Source: Actinomycetota bacterium
GTDB lineage: Bacteria; Actinomycetota; UBA4738; HRBIN12
Assembly: GCA_005884925.1 (NCBI GenBank)
Contig: VAYU01000023.1
Coordinates: 62,001 to 126,000 of the forward strand
Direction of reading: 5' to 3'
DNA: 64,000 nt
Shown here: positions 9,922-19,598 of the stretch, in pieces
Position numbering within the stretch: position 1 is the first letter of the stretch
How the letters are laid out: each line of letters starts with the position of its first letter
The notes under the pieces: model-generated
Told to the model about the DNA's origin: nothing
The model's database searches: none
Seen by the model: the letters and a program-made list of their open reading frames with translations, nothing else
Position numbers and translations under genes: made by a program

Positions 9922-12900
9922 TCAGACGTGCCAGGTCGTCGGTACGCGCGGGTCCGGAACGTAGGAGCAGAACGTGCCCGTCCGGATCGTGTTGGCGAGG
10001 TGGTGCCAGAGCGCCGGCTCCTGCTCGCGGATCCTCGCCAGCGCGGTCTTGATCGCCTTCGTCACGTTGACCCTGGCTCTCTCGGCATCGGAAGGAGCAC
10101 GCCGGTCTCTCCCGCCGATCCCGATGGCGACGGCGAGCTCTCTTGCCAGGAGATCCCTCTCATCGAGAGCCCGTGCCGCACGCTCATGGTCGGCGCGCTC
10201 TTCGGCCTCGTCGATCTCGCTTTCGAGTTCCTGGAGCCGCCCGCGGTACGCCTCCTTGGCACGGGTATCCAGGAGCTCACCGCTCCCTCCCGGATCGCCA
10301 CGAAGGGTGTATCCGGTTTCGCTGCGTAGCGCACGTGCGTTCGCCCCGCTACGGGTCGCGCGACCAGCTGTCATCAGGTCAAGGGCCAAGAACTCGCGTC
10401 CCGGGTTCGCCAGCAGCTCGGCCAGATAGTGGAGACCTTTGGAGTCCTTCAGGCGGAAGGTTTCGTCCTCGAACGTGATCGACCAGTACTCGCCCTCACG
10501 ACGGAAGACGTTGCCCCGGCGCACGGGTTCCTTTGCGGAACCGTCCTGCATCGTGACAGCACCCAGGCGGGTTCCTTCCGTCCCGAGCATCGCCCCGATC
10601 TTCTGACCCAGCGCCCGCATGCCGAGCTGCTCACCGGTCGCGGCGGCTTCTGCCAACAGGTTCTCGGCGTGCTCCCGGTCGCCCGGTGCATCACGCCCGA
10701 AGAGCATCCGCGCGTAGTCGTACTGCGTGTACGCCACCCAAGGGCGCGATCCCATCGCGCCGTTCCGGTCCAACGCCAGGTCGAAGAGAGCCTCAGCCTC
10801 GTCCCATCCTCGGAGGGCCGCCGCGAGGATGCCGACACATCGCGCCATCGAGCCGGTGCTCACCTCGCCGCCCGAAGTAGCGTGGTGTCCCGCATACGGC
10901 CGCAGCAGCTCGAGCAGGGTGCCCGCCCGGTCGGCGTCGCCGAGGTGATCGGCGACCTCGGCGAGGAGGCTCATCTCGAACAGCCAATCGTTGTCTCTCT
11001 TGAGACCGCCGAATCCATCGGCGGCGAGCTGGTCGAACACGCGTCGTGCGTCGCCCGCACGTCGAAGCTCGCGATAGAGGTGAGCAAGCACGCACCGGAG
11101 CACCGGACGCGTCGGGTACTCGGCGAGCGACCGGGTGATGATCGGCTCCATCTCGTCGAGGCGGCCCTGCTCGCGACGAAGCATGTACGACTGGATCCCG
11201 AAACTGAGGATCGCATCCCATCGCTGCGCACGATCGCCGTTGCGCATCGCCTCGGGGATCAACCGCTCCGCCTCATCGAATCTGCCGTCGAACAGCGCCC
11301 GCATCACGCGCGAGGTGAGTACGAGCCAACGCTGGGCAGGTTGACGGAGCTCGTCGACCAGCAACGAGCTCGCATGGATCTCCCTATCGACGGCCGCGAT
11401 GTCTCCCAGTTCATGAAAGGTGACCATGCGCCAGTCGCGGCCCTCCAGGATCCGCTCCGCGTCGCCTGCCTCGATCGCGAGCTGCAGGATCTCCGTCGCG
11501 ATCCCCAGACGCTCCTCGGCATTGTCCGGCCACCACGTCGCGGCGAAACTGCCCGCGAGGGCGTAGGAGAGCGTCGCGGGGTCCCCGGTCCGGCGGGCGA
11601 TCTCGACGGCCTCATGGCTGAGCCGGTGAAGCTCGTCCGGCGATCGCTCGTCCCGGAGCGCCCCAGCGAGCCGCGACATCAGTCTGGCCCTGACCCGGCT
11701 GTCGCCGGTCGGCTGGGATCTCAGCGCTCGCTCGAGGAGGGGGACCAGCCGGCGATCGCTTCCGGCGCGAGCCCAGACGAACCTCCCCCCGTAGCCGAGG
11801 GCCGCGGCAGCGAGCTGCTCGGACATCGAGCGCTTCTCGGCGACCTCTGCCGCGCGCAGGAACGTCTCTTTGGCCCCTTCCAGGTCACCTTCGCGCGCCT
11901 GACAATCGCCGAGGGCGAGGAGCAAGCGGCACCGGTCTTCGGCATCAGTCGGGCGCTTCCTTTCCAGGATCTGGAGCGCGAGCCCGAAGAGGCGGACTCC
12001 TTCCTCGTAGGCGAGGAGGGCCGCGGCTCGCTCGGCCGCGCCCGACGCGTATCCGATCGCCTTGTCGGCTTCGCCCAGCGGCGCGGCCTCGCAGAAATGG
12101 TGGGCAAGCTCCGCGAGGTGTGGCTCGGGATCGTCGGCGTACAGGGACTCCAGCATCTCGCCCACGTCTCGGTGGATCCGCATCCGTTCCGCGGTCGTCA
12201 ACCCTTCGAAGACGACATCGCGGACAAGTCCGTGAGAGAAGCTCATGCGGCCGGACGCGGCCGGCATCTCGGTCACGACACGCGCGGCGACGGCCTCGTC
12301 GACGATCTGCAGGAGCTCGTCCGTAGGCAGTCCGCTCGCGCGTGCGAGCGCGTCGAGCTGGAACTCCCGGCCGAGGACCGACGCGAGGGACAGGACGTGA
12401 CGACATCGCTCGGAGAGGAGGCCCAGACGTCGGCCGATCACCTCCCGGATCCGCGCCGGGATCTCGGCGCGCGCCAGGGTTGCCTCGTCGGTGTCCTCGA
12501 GGCGGCCTTCAGCCACCAGGAGCCGGATCACCTCGTTCACGTATAGCGGGTTCCCCTCGGTCTGCCCCTGCACGGCCTCGATCACGGCCGGCGGAACCTG
12601 GACGTCGACGGTCGCTTGGATCAACGCCGCGACATCGGGGCGCTCGAGACCCGCCAAGGAGGTCTGTCGGGTCGCCATGTGACGGGCCACCTCCGCCACC
12701 GTGGAGGTGAGATGAGGGTTCTCCGGCCCGTCATCCCGGTACAGCCCAACCAGGAGGAGATGGGTGTCATCGATCTCGCTCGCGACGAACCGGAGAAGGA
12801 GGAGTGACGGAGCGTCCGCAGCTTGGAGGTCGTCGAGCACGAGGACGAGCGGCTGGACGCCAGCGGCGATGCGAAGGAAGGCGACCGTCGAGTCGAACAG

Positions 12901-13371
12901 ACGGAACCGCGCCCCTTCAGGGTCGGACGAAGCCGACACGCGCACCTCGGGGAATTGGTCCCGGAGCTCGGGCAGAACCTGGGCGATGTCCGGTGCCCCC
13001 GACCCGAGTTGGACGAGAAGCGTCTCCGGATCCTGATCCCGCACATACGACCGGAGCGCTTGGACCCAAGGCCAATACGCGGGAGCCCCTCCCGCCTCCC
13101 AGCAACGACCCCAGAGGACCCGAGCCCCTCGGTCCCGTGCGCGGCTCGCCAGCTCATCGACGAGGCGAGTCTTACCGATCCCTGCTTCCCCGCCGATCAG
13201 GAAGACCCTTCCCCGCCCCGCCAGCGCATCGCCGAGGCCCGCTTCGAGCTCCGCCAGTTCGCGTTGGCGCCCCACGAAGACATCCCCCTCCTGAGCGCCA
13301 AGATGCACCCCGTCTTCCGGCACGGAGGTCTTGCGCAACGCGGACGGCACGGGAACGTTCAGATCGGCCAC
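9922..13371 (-). CDS. Large AAA/STAND-type ATPase with TPR-like region and conserved C-terminal domain
   Basis: VFVGRQRELAELE..., Walker A GGEAGIGKTRLVDEL, Walker B VLVLDDLQAAD; C-terminal FRLKDSKGLHYLAELLANPGREFLALDL; start uncertain (ORF extends to 13635). Confidence 0.82.
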   Translation of the reverse strand: MADLNVPVPSALRKTSVPEDGVHLGAQEGDVFVGRQRELAELEAGLGDALAGRGRVFLIGGEAGIGKTRLVDELASRARDRGARVLWGRCWEAGGAPAYWPWVQALRSYVRDQDPETLLVQLGSGAPDIAQVLPELRDQFPEVRVSASSDPEGARFRLFDSTVAFLRIAAGVQPLVLVLDDLQAADAPSLLLLRFVASEIDDTHLLLVGLYRDDGPENPHLTSTVAEVARHMATRQTSLAGLERPDVAALIQATVDVQVPPAVIEAVQGQTEGNPLYVNEVIRLLVAEGRLEDTDEATLARAEIPARIREVIGRRLGLLSERCRHVLSLASVLGREFQLDALARASGLPTDELLQIVDEAVAARVVTEMPAASGRMSFSHGLVRDVVFEGLTTAERMRIHRDVGEMLESLYADDPEPHLAELAHHFCEAAPLGEADKAIGYASGAAERAAALLAYEEGVRLFGLALQILERKRPTDAEDRCRLLLALGDCQAREGDLEGAKETFLRAAEVAEKRSMSEQLAAAALGYGGRFVWARAGSDRRLVPLLERALRSQPTGDSRVRARLMSRLAGALRDERSPDELHRLSHEAVEIARRTGDPATLSYALAGSFAATWWPDNAEERLGIATEILQLAIEAGDAERILEGRDWRMVTFHELGDIAAVDREIHASSLLVDELRQPAQRWLVLTSRVMRALFDGRFDEAERLIPEAMRNGDRAQRWDAILSFGIQSYMLRREQGRLDEMEPIITRSLAEYPTRPVLRCVLAHLYRELRRAGDARRVFDQLAADGFGGLKRDNDWLFEMSLLAEVADHLGDADRAGTLLELLRPYAGHHATSGGEVSTGSMARCVGILAAALRGWDEAEALFDLALDRNGAMGSRPWVAYTQYDYARMLFGRDAPGDREHAENLLAEAAATGEQLGMRALGQKIGAMLGTEGTRLGAVTMQDGSAKEPVRRGNVFRREGEYWSITFEDETFRLKDSKGLHYLAELLANPGREFLALDLMTAGRATRSGANARALRSETGYTLRGDPGGSGELLDTRAKEAYRGRLQELESEIDEAEERADHERAARALDERDLLARELAVAIGIGGRDRRAPSDAERARVNVTKAIKTALARIREQEPALWHHLANTIRTGTFCSYVPDPRVPTTWHV

Positions 13372-13560
13372 CTCGGAGCTCGCTTCCTGACGTTCTATCC
13401 CCCCGCATGCTTGAGCGCCACCCTCCCCGAGGGCTTGCGCGCGGCGACCTTTCCGGAAGTGTGGCGATCGGTGACCGTCGGGTGCCCGCTCGCCTGATGC
13501 CCGAGACTTCGTCGGAGGGTCGAGCGGGATACCGTGCTTCGCGATCCCAGATGAGGTCGC

Positions 13561-13588
13561 ATAACCGCGACCCCGCCAGAAGCGTCTC
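13561..13588 (+). promoter_or_regulatory. Candidate ECF sigma promoter (copy 1) ATAACC-N16-CGTCTC
   Basis: ataacc 13561-13566, 16 nt, cgtctc 13583-13588; same sequence and spacing as copy at 14705. Confidence 0.65.
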
Positions 13589-13615
13589 CACTTCGTGAGG
13601 TGATGCAGGAGGCTC

Positions 13616-14137
13616 GTGCTCGAGGAGGCGGACATCCGGGCGTTCTTATCGTCGGACTACCCCCGGCTGGTCGCCGGCCTCGGTCTCGTGCTCGGCGGAC
13701 AAGCCGCCGCCGAGGATGCCGTCCAGGAGGCCCTGGCGCGAGCGTGGGAGCGATCCTTGCGCGGTGAAGCGATCGACTCGCTGCGGGACTGGGTTGCCGT
13801 CGTGGCCATGAACCTGCTCCGCAGCAGATTGCGCAGGCTCGGGGCCGAGCGGCGAGCGACGGAGCGCGCGGCCGCCCGTCAACCCGGGCACGCGCAAGCG
13901 GACGCGACTCGGTCATCCCCCGATGAACACCTCGATCTTGCCGCAGCCTTGCGGACGCTGCCCGCGCGTCAACGGGAGGCGGTGGTGCTCCACTACTTCG
14001 CCGGACTCGGTGTTGCGGAGATCGCGCGGGCCATGCGGACGCGGGAGGGGGCGGCCAGGGGCTTGCTCCATCGGGGTCGGCGGTCCCTGGCTGCTGCCCT
14101 TGGCCCGAGCTACCGAACCGGGGTGCTCGATGCCTGA
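13616..14137 (+). CDS. ECF-type RNA polymerase sigma factor (sigma-70 family)
   Basis: Region 2 AAEDAVQEALARAWER...WVAVVAMNLLRSRLRR and region 4 LPARQREAVVLHYFAGLGVAEIARAM; GTG start behind CAGGAGG. Confidence 0.88.
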   Translation: MLEEADIRAFLSSDYPRLVAGLGLVLGGQAAAEDAVQEALARAWERSLRGEAIDSLRDWVAVVAMNLLRSRLRRLGAERRATERAAARQPGHAQADATRSSPDEHLDLAAALRTLPARQREAVVLHYFAGLGVAEIARAMRTREGAARGLLHRGRRSLAAALGPSYRTGVLDA

Positions 14138-14687
14138 CCTCGACGAGCACGTACGCACGGAGGTCGAGCGCATGGCCCGGCAGGTGGACACCTCCGGTGC
14201 GCTCCCTGCAGTCGCGCGACGGGTTCGCCGGCGGCGGGTCCTGCGGGCGGTGGAGAAGGGATCCCTCATCGCGGTGGTCCTTGTCGGGACCCTTCTCGGG
14301 ATCGTCGAGATGCGCCTCTTCACCAGCTCGAACACAGCAGGCGAGGGCGCCACGAGGACACGGATCGCATCCGCGACCATCGCGGGCGATCTCGAGGTCG
14401 TCCTGATCGCTGAGCGGGCGTCGGCAGGGGGTGTGGAGGCAACGGTCCACGCGATCGTCCTGACCAACCGTGATGGGCGGTGGCGCGTCACCGGGGACGC
14501 GCTCGTGGGCTCGCGGGACGGCTGGCGGTGGGACCGCTCCATAGCGCCGGGCGGTGTCTGCCGACTCGTGGCTGCGGACGCGCCGCCCAGTGCATACATC
14601 GAGGTCAGCCTTGCGACCGACGAGACCGATGGATGCTCCGCGCCGTTCCTGTTCGCCGTCGAGCGCGGACGAGTGGTCTCTCGATGA
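14130..14687 (+). CDS. Single-pass membrane protein, putative cognate anti-sigma factor
   Basis: ATG overlaps sigma stop; short cytosolic N-terminus, TM SLIAVVLVGTLLGIVEM, extracytoplasmic domain with two Cys. Confidence 0.65.
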   Translation: MPDLDEHVRTEVERMARQVDTSGALPAVARRVRRRRVLRAVEKGSLIAVVLVGTLLGIVEMRLFTSSNTAGEGATRTRIASATIAGDLEVVLIAERASAGGVEATVHAIVLTNRDGRWRVTGDALVGSRDGWRWDRSIAPGGVCRLVAADAPPSAYIEVSLATDETDGCSAPFLFAVERGRVVSR

Positions 14688-14704
14688 GAACGTCGCGCCA
14701 CGAC

Positions 14705-14732
14705 ATAACCTCCGCAGCTCCGTGGGCGTCTC
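14705..14732 (+). promoter_or_regulatory. Candidate ECF sigma promoter (copy 2) ATAACC-N16-CGTCTC
   Basis: ataacc 14705-14710, 16 nt, cgtctc 14727-14732. Confidence 0.65.
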
Positions 14733-14762
14733 AAGGATGAGGAACTCAGAGGAGGTGCATCC

Positions 14763-15209
14763 ATGCTGCGGTTGTTGAGGAGGTCTCGGATCATCCTCCC
14801 GGTGGTGGCTCTGGGGTTGGCGCTCTTGGCGATCGTGGGATCCGCCTACGCGTCGTCCCGTGCCTCGGCGGCGGATACGACCAAGCAGATCGCTACCGCC
14901 ACGCTGGGTCACGACTTCCGCGTGACCCTCCAGGCCGTCCAGGGCTCGGGAGGCGGCGCGACGATATCCGTCGCCGCCTTCGAGTTCATCGACGGCGCGT
15001 GGAAGTCACTCGGCCGGCAGACGGTGGGTGACCCGAACGGCTGGCTGTGGCCCGTCGTGACCGATGGCGGGGCCATCTGCCGGTTCGCAACCAGCGACGT
15101 GGATCCGTACCCCATCGAGGTCAGGCTGCTGCTCTCGCCGAGCATCGGCTGCTCCCCGGCGACCTACAACTTCCACGTGGACACGTACGACGAGCTCGTC
15201 CCTGGATAG
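14763..15209 (+). CDS. Secreted small protein similar to extracytoplasmic domain of the upstream putative anti-sigma factor
   Basis: Signal peptide; IATATLGHDFRVTLQAV...GGAICRF...IGCSPA aligns with IASATIAGDLEVVLIAE...GGVCRLV...DGCSAP; RBS GAGGAGG. Confidence 0.75.
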   Translation: MLRLLRRSRIILPVVALGLALLAIVGSAYASSRASAADTTKQIATATLGHDFRVTLQAVQGSGGGATISVAAFEFIDGAWKSLGRQTVGDPNGWLWPVVTDGGAICRFATSDVDPYPIEVRLLLSPSIGCSPATYNFHVDTYDELVPG

Positions 15210-15358
15210 GCCTCATCAGCTCGCCGATGCAGGTCAGCAGGATCCCCACGGGTGCACCGCACGCTGCGCTCGGGCAAGATCGTGATCTTGATGACGCGGG
15301 AGACCGTTCCGGCGGGGATGTCAGGGGTGCCATCTTGACCCACGTAGTCTGCCGAGCT

Positions 15359-15898
15359 GTGAACAACTCAGGTGTCGTGATCCGGGGTGAGCGGGTCGTG
15401 CTTCGACCGTTCCGGCCGGAGGAGCTCGACCAGTGGCATAGCGCCAGGATGGCCAGCGCCGACGATCGCACCCAGTTCCCCGTTGGCCCGCCCGACCCGG
15501 AAAGGCTCTGTGAGCGTGTCGAGCGGTCGGGCGAGCTGCGTCACGGCACCCTGGACCTGGCCGTTGACGTCGATGGCCGGCTGATCGGAGAGATCGGGAC
15601 CTACGCGGAGCCCGGTCGGGAGATGCGGCCCGGCTTGTTCTTCCTGTCGATCGCGCTGTTCCGTCCGCAGGACCGCGGCCGTGGCCTGGGTACCGACGCC
15701 GTCCGCGTGCTGTGCGACTGGTTGTTCCGATCGGCCGGTGCGGAACGGATCGAGAGCTCGACCGCGATATCGAACCCAGCCATGCGCGGAGTCTTCGAGA
15801 AGCTCGGTTTCGGGTTCGAGGGCGTGAAGAGCCGCTGGGACGTCGATTGGGCCCACTATGCGGTGTCCCGCGAGCAGTGGAACGTGGATCCCTCGTGA
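15359..15898 (+). CDS. GNAT family N-acetyltransferase
   Basis: GERVVLRPFRPEELDQW...RPQDRGRGLGTDAVRVLCDWLF...NPAMRGVFEKLGFGFEG. Confidence 0.88.
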   Translation: MNNSGVVIRGERVVLRPFRPEELDQWHSARMASADDRTQFPVGPPDPERLCERVERSGELRHGTLDLAVDVDGRLIGEIGTYAEPGREMRPGLFFLSIALFRPQDRGRGLGTDAVRVLCDWLFRSAGAERIESSTAISNPAMRGVFEKLGFGFEGVKSRWDVDWAHYAVSREQWNVDPS

Positions 15899-15959
15899 GT
15901 GCAGAAGAGGGTCGGACTGGGGAAGCCTCGCCCTTCAACCGAAGTCGCATGATCCCGTG

Positions 15960-16821
15960 ATGCGCGAAGGCCGGCTGACGCTTCGCGATGGTCGCACCCT
16001 CGCCTGGTGTGAATACGGTCCGCCTGGTGGTCGACCACTCTTGCGGTTCCAGGGCATGCCCGGATCACGGAGATCTCGACACCCTCACGAAGACTCCTAC
16101 GACCGATCCGGGGTTCGTCTGATCGTTGCGGATCGACCTGGCTACGGGGCATCGACGAGACTCGAGGGTAGGGGGATCCGCGTGGTAGCTGCTGACGCCT
16201 TGGAGCTGCTGGATCACCTCGGTTTGGACTCCGTCTACATCACGGGAACGAGCGGCGGCTCACCCCACGTTCTCGCGTTCGCTGCCCTATACCCCGAGCG
16301 CGTGCGCGCGGCGACCGTCGTGGTCGGCGCCGCACCCCTTCTTGACGAGGACACCGGAGGGCTCATCGGCCTCAACCGCGAGGCCTGGGTGTCGTCGCAG
16401 GAAGGGTGGGACGCGATGTACGCAGTCCTCGCTCCCGTGCGAGGCGAGCTCCTCCGCGACCCCCTTGGTGCGTTCCGGCGGGTGATGGACGCCGCACCTC
16501 CAGCCGATCGCGCGGTCATGGACGATCCCGATCGGCAACGGGTGTTCATCGAGGACCAGGAGGAGGCGCTCCGCCCCCGGCGCCGAAGGGTGGACAGACG
16601 AAGCGATGGCCGTGTTGGGACCATGGGACTTCGATCCATCGCTCGTGTCGTGCAGCCTTACCTGGTGGCACGGCGCGGATGACGCCAATGCGCCTATCAC
16701 AGCCGTGCGACGTCTCGTTGCCACGATGGATGGAGTAGACCTGCGACTCTGGGGAGAGGCCGGTCATCTGGAGCCGTACCGCCGACACGACGAGATCCTG
16801 GCCGAGCTGCTCGCTCGGTGA
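15960..16821 (+). pseudogene. Alpha/beta hydrolase, frameshifted at C5 tract (16574-16578)
   Basis: N-terminal frame to EDQEEALRP, then C-terminal frame GAEGWTDEAMAVLGPWDFDPSLVSCSLTWWHGADDANAPI...GHLEPYRRHDEILAELLAR. Confidence 0.75.
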
Positions 16822-17063
16822 GAACGACCGTCGGCGCGCTGACGGGAAGACTTCGTCAACGTTGTTGTAGAACCCGGCGTCGACCAGAGACCTCCGCCTC
16901 AGGCTGCTTCGTCTCGGTCGACAAGGACGCGCGGGATCGCCATCGCCTCAACGATCTGACGAGCACGACATGGCGCCTGAAGAGCGACCGGGGCTACGCT
17001 GTTTCGATGCGACGATCCGGAGCGGAGGATGACGGCTCGACGACCCTTCGTGAAGGAGCGCTG

Positions 17064-19598
17064 TTGAAGGGTTTGCGAGGTCACCCGAAGCAGATGAGCA
17101 GGTCGACGCTTCTTCGATACACGAGCAAGATCGTCCTGGTAGGTGGTGCCTATTACGTGGCTGCCATCCTTGGGTTGAGGCTGGCGTTGATCGAGAGGAA
17201 CGTAACGCCGCTTTGGCCCCCCACGGGCATCGCGGTCGTGGCGTTCATTATCTTCGGGTGGCGCGTGTGGCCAGGCGTTGCACTGGCAGCTTTCGCGGTC
17301 AACATGCCCATCAGCACGAACGGGCTGGCCGCCGCCGCGACGGCAACGGGCAATACGCTGGCTCCGATCGTTGCGGCGCTCCTCCTCGTCAGAGTGGGTT
17401 TTCGAAAAGAGATCGACCGACTGCAGGACGCCTTGGCCATCGTCTTCCTGGGAGCCCTCCTTAGCATGCTGATCAGCGCTTCGGTAGGGGCGGGCACCCT
17501 CGTGCTTTCCGGAGCGATACCAGCGAGCAAGTTCCCGGCAGCATGGGCGGTGTGGTGGACCGGCGACGCCATGGGAGTTCTCGTCGTTGCCCCCTTCCTC
17601 CTCGGCTTGTTCCAGAGGCCGTGGAGCGGGTCGCTCCGAGAACGCACCGAAGCGGGCGTGCTCCTCCTCCTCGTCGCCACCGTGTCCGTCCTTGTGATGA
17701 ACACCGACCTTCGGCTGATGTTCCTGGTGATCCCATTCCTGGGATGGACGGCATGGCGCTTCCAGCAGCGTGGGGCGGCCCCGGCGGCATTGCTCGCTGC
17801 CGGGATCGCCTCGTGGGCCGCAGCCCACGGCCTGGGCCCCTTCCAACAAGGCACGTTGCTCGAGAAGATGATCACCCTCCAAGCATTCAATGCGACCGTC
17901 GCCTTCTCCTCGTTGTTCTTCGCCGCTTTGGTGACCGAACGAACGCGCGCTCGTGAAGCCCTGGAGCGCGCTGCTGCCGAGCTGGAAGACAGGGTTGGGC
18001 GGCGAACAGCTGACCTTTCCACCGCGAACGCACGGTTGAAACACGAGATCGCCGAGCGCCACGACGCAGACCGGAAGCTTCGACAACGAGAGGGGCAGCT
18101 CGCTGAGGTTCAACAGCAGGCGCAGGTCGGAAATTGGGAGTGGGTGATCCCGGAGGATCGAGTGTCATGGTCGGACGAGATGTACCGCATCCACGGGCAC
18201 CTCCCGAAGGCGTTTCCCCTTACGTTCGAGAAGGCGGTGGAGCAAGTCGAGGAAGAGGACGCCGCCCGCATCCGCGCCAACGTGCAGGCCGCCCTAGGGC
18301 GAGGCCGCGACCACGATCTGCCTCCGAGCGAGTACCGCATCGTCCGAGCGGATGGGGCGGAGCGCGTGTTGCTCGGGAAGGCCAGACTGAGCGTCGGCTC
18401 GGATGGACAGCCGCTCCGGATGATCGGGACGGTCAAGGACATCACGGAGAGCAAGAAGGCCGAACGCGAACATCGGATCGCCGAGACGTTGCAGCGGAGC
18501 CTTCTTCCTGACCGTCTCCCAGAGATCCCCGGGGTCATGCTGGCGGCGCGTTACCTCCCCGCGACCTCCGATATCGAGGTCGGCGGCGACTGGTATGACG
18601 TGGTGCAGCTTCCGAACGGGACCGTGGGGCTGGCGATCGGCGACGTCGCCGGCCATGGACTGCGGGCCGCCTCCACCATGGGACAGTTGCGGATGGCGTT
18701 GCGCGCCTATGCGCTCGAAGAGGAATCACCGTCCCAGGTTGTCAGTCGGGTTCGTCATCTCGTGCGACTGCTCGTGCCGGACATCGTGACCATGATCTAC
18801 CTCACTTTCGACCCCGAGTCCGGGACCTTGCGGTTCGCAAACGCAGGCCATCCTCCGCCCCTGCTTGTCGGATGGAAAGGGGAGACCTCGTATCTGGAAG
18901 GCGGTTTAGGGCCCCCTTTGGGGGCGACGACTCATCTCGGGCAGGACATCGAGGTCGCAGCTCACGTGGACGCGGGTTCGACCTTGCTCCTCTTCACAGA
19001 TGGACTCGTGGAGCGGCGCGGAACCTCGATCCGTGACGGGCTCACCCGATTGAAGACGCTGGCAGCAGATCGTGGCGAAGATCTCGAGGCCCTTTGTGAC
19101 CATCTCTTGGGGTCGATGGTGACGAGTCAGGTCTCAGACGACATCGCTCTCCTGGCACTCCGGCAAGTTCCGCTTGCAGCGGAACCGTTGCTCCTTCGCC
19201 TTCCCGCGGAACCGCATGTTCTCGCCCCGCTGCGCCATACCGTTCGCCGGTGGCTTCGAGAGATCGATGCCGATCCGAGAGTTGCGGACGACGTCCTGAT
19301 CGCCTGTGGGGAAGCATGCGCGAACGCGATCCAGCACGCTTATGGAGCGAAGGATGGCCTTTTCGAGGTGAACCTCGTCTTGTCCGATGGAACGGTCGAA
19401 GTAACCATCCGAGACCTTGGGAGCTGGAGGCCTTCGTCCGGTTCGGGAAGAGCCGAACGACGCGGAGGGCTCGGCCAACGTTTGATGCGAGAGCTCATGG
19501 ACTCAGTGGACGTGAACAGCGGGCCGGGGGGGACGGTCGTCCGGATGCGCCGCAGCCTTCAGGTGGGAGCTGATCGTGAACGAACTCGCGCGCGTTGA
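17064..19598 (+). CDS. MASE1 membrane sensor - PAS - PP2C/SpoIIE phosphatase - HATPase (RsbW-like) fusion
   Basis: MASE1-like YYVAAILGLRLALIERNVTPLWPPTGIAV; PP2C GGDWYDVVQLPNGTVGLAIGDVAGHGLRAA...LLFTDGLVERR; kinase ACGEACANAIQHAYG; start TTG 17064 behind GAAGGAG or ATG 17094. Confidence 0.88.
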   Translation: MKGLRGHPKQMSRSTLLRYTSKIVLVGGAYYVAAILGLRLALIERNVTPLWPPTGIAVVAFIIFGWRVWPGVALAAFAVNMPISTNGLAAAATATGNTLAPIVAALLLVRVGFRKEIDRLQDALAIVFLGALLSMLISASVGAGTLVLSGAIPASKFPAAWAVWWTGDAMGVLVVAPFLLGLFQRPWSGSLRERTEAGVLLLLVATVSVLVMNTDLRLMFLVIPFLGWTAWRFQQRGAAPAALLAAGIASWAAAHGLGPFQQGTLLEKMITLQAFNATVAFSSLFFAALVTERTRAREALERAAAELEDRVGRRTADLSTANARLKHEIAERHDADRKLRQREGQLAEVQQQAQVGNWEWVIPEDRVSWSDEMYRIHGHLPKAFPLTFEKAVEQVEEEDAARIRANVQAALGRGRDHDLPPSEYRIVRADGAERVLLGKARLSVGSDGQPLRMIGTVKDITESKKAEREHRIAETLQRSLLPDRLPEIPGVMLAARYLPATSDIEVGGDWYDVVQLPNGTVGLAIGDVAGHGLRAASTMGQLRMALRAYALEEESPSQVVSRVRHLVRLLVPDIVTMIYLTFDPESGTLRFANAGHPPPLLVGWKGETSYLEGGLGPPLGATTHLGQDIEVAAHVDAGSTLLLFTDGLVERRGTSIRDGLTRLKTLAADRGEDLEALCDHLLGSMVTSQVSDDIALLALRQVPLAAEPLLLRLPAEPHVLAPLRHTVRRWLREIDADPRVADDVLIACGEACANAIQHAYGAKDGLFEVNLVLSDGTVEVTIRDLGSWRPSSGSGRAERRGGLGQRLMRELMDSVDVNSGPGGTVVRMRRSLQVGADRERTRAR

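Noticed and set aside
10429-12546. 705-aa plus-strand ORF
   Set aside because: Antisense to the well-supported STAND/AAA ATPase; composition typical of an antisense shadow ORF.
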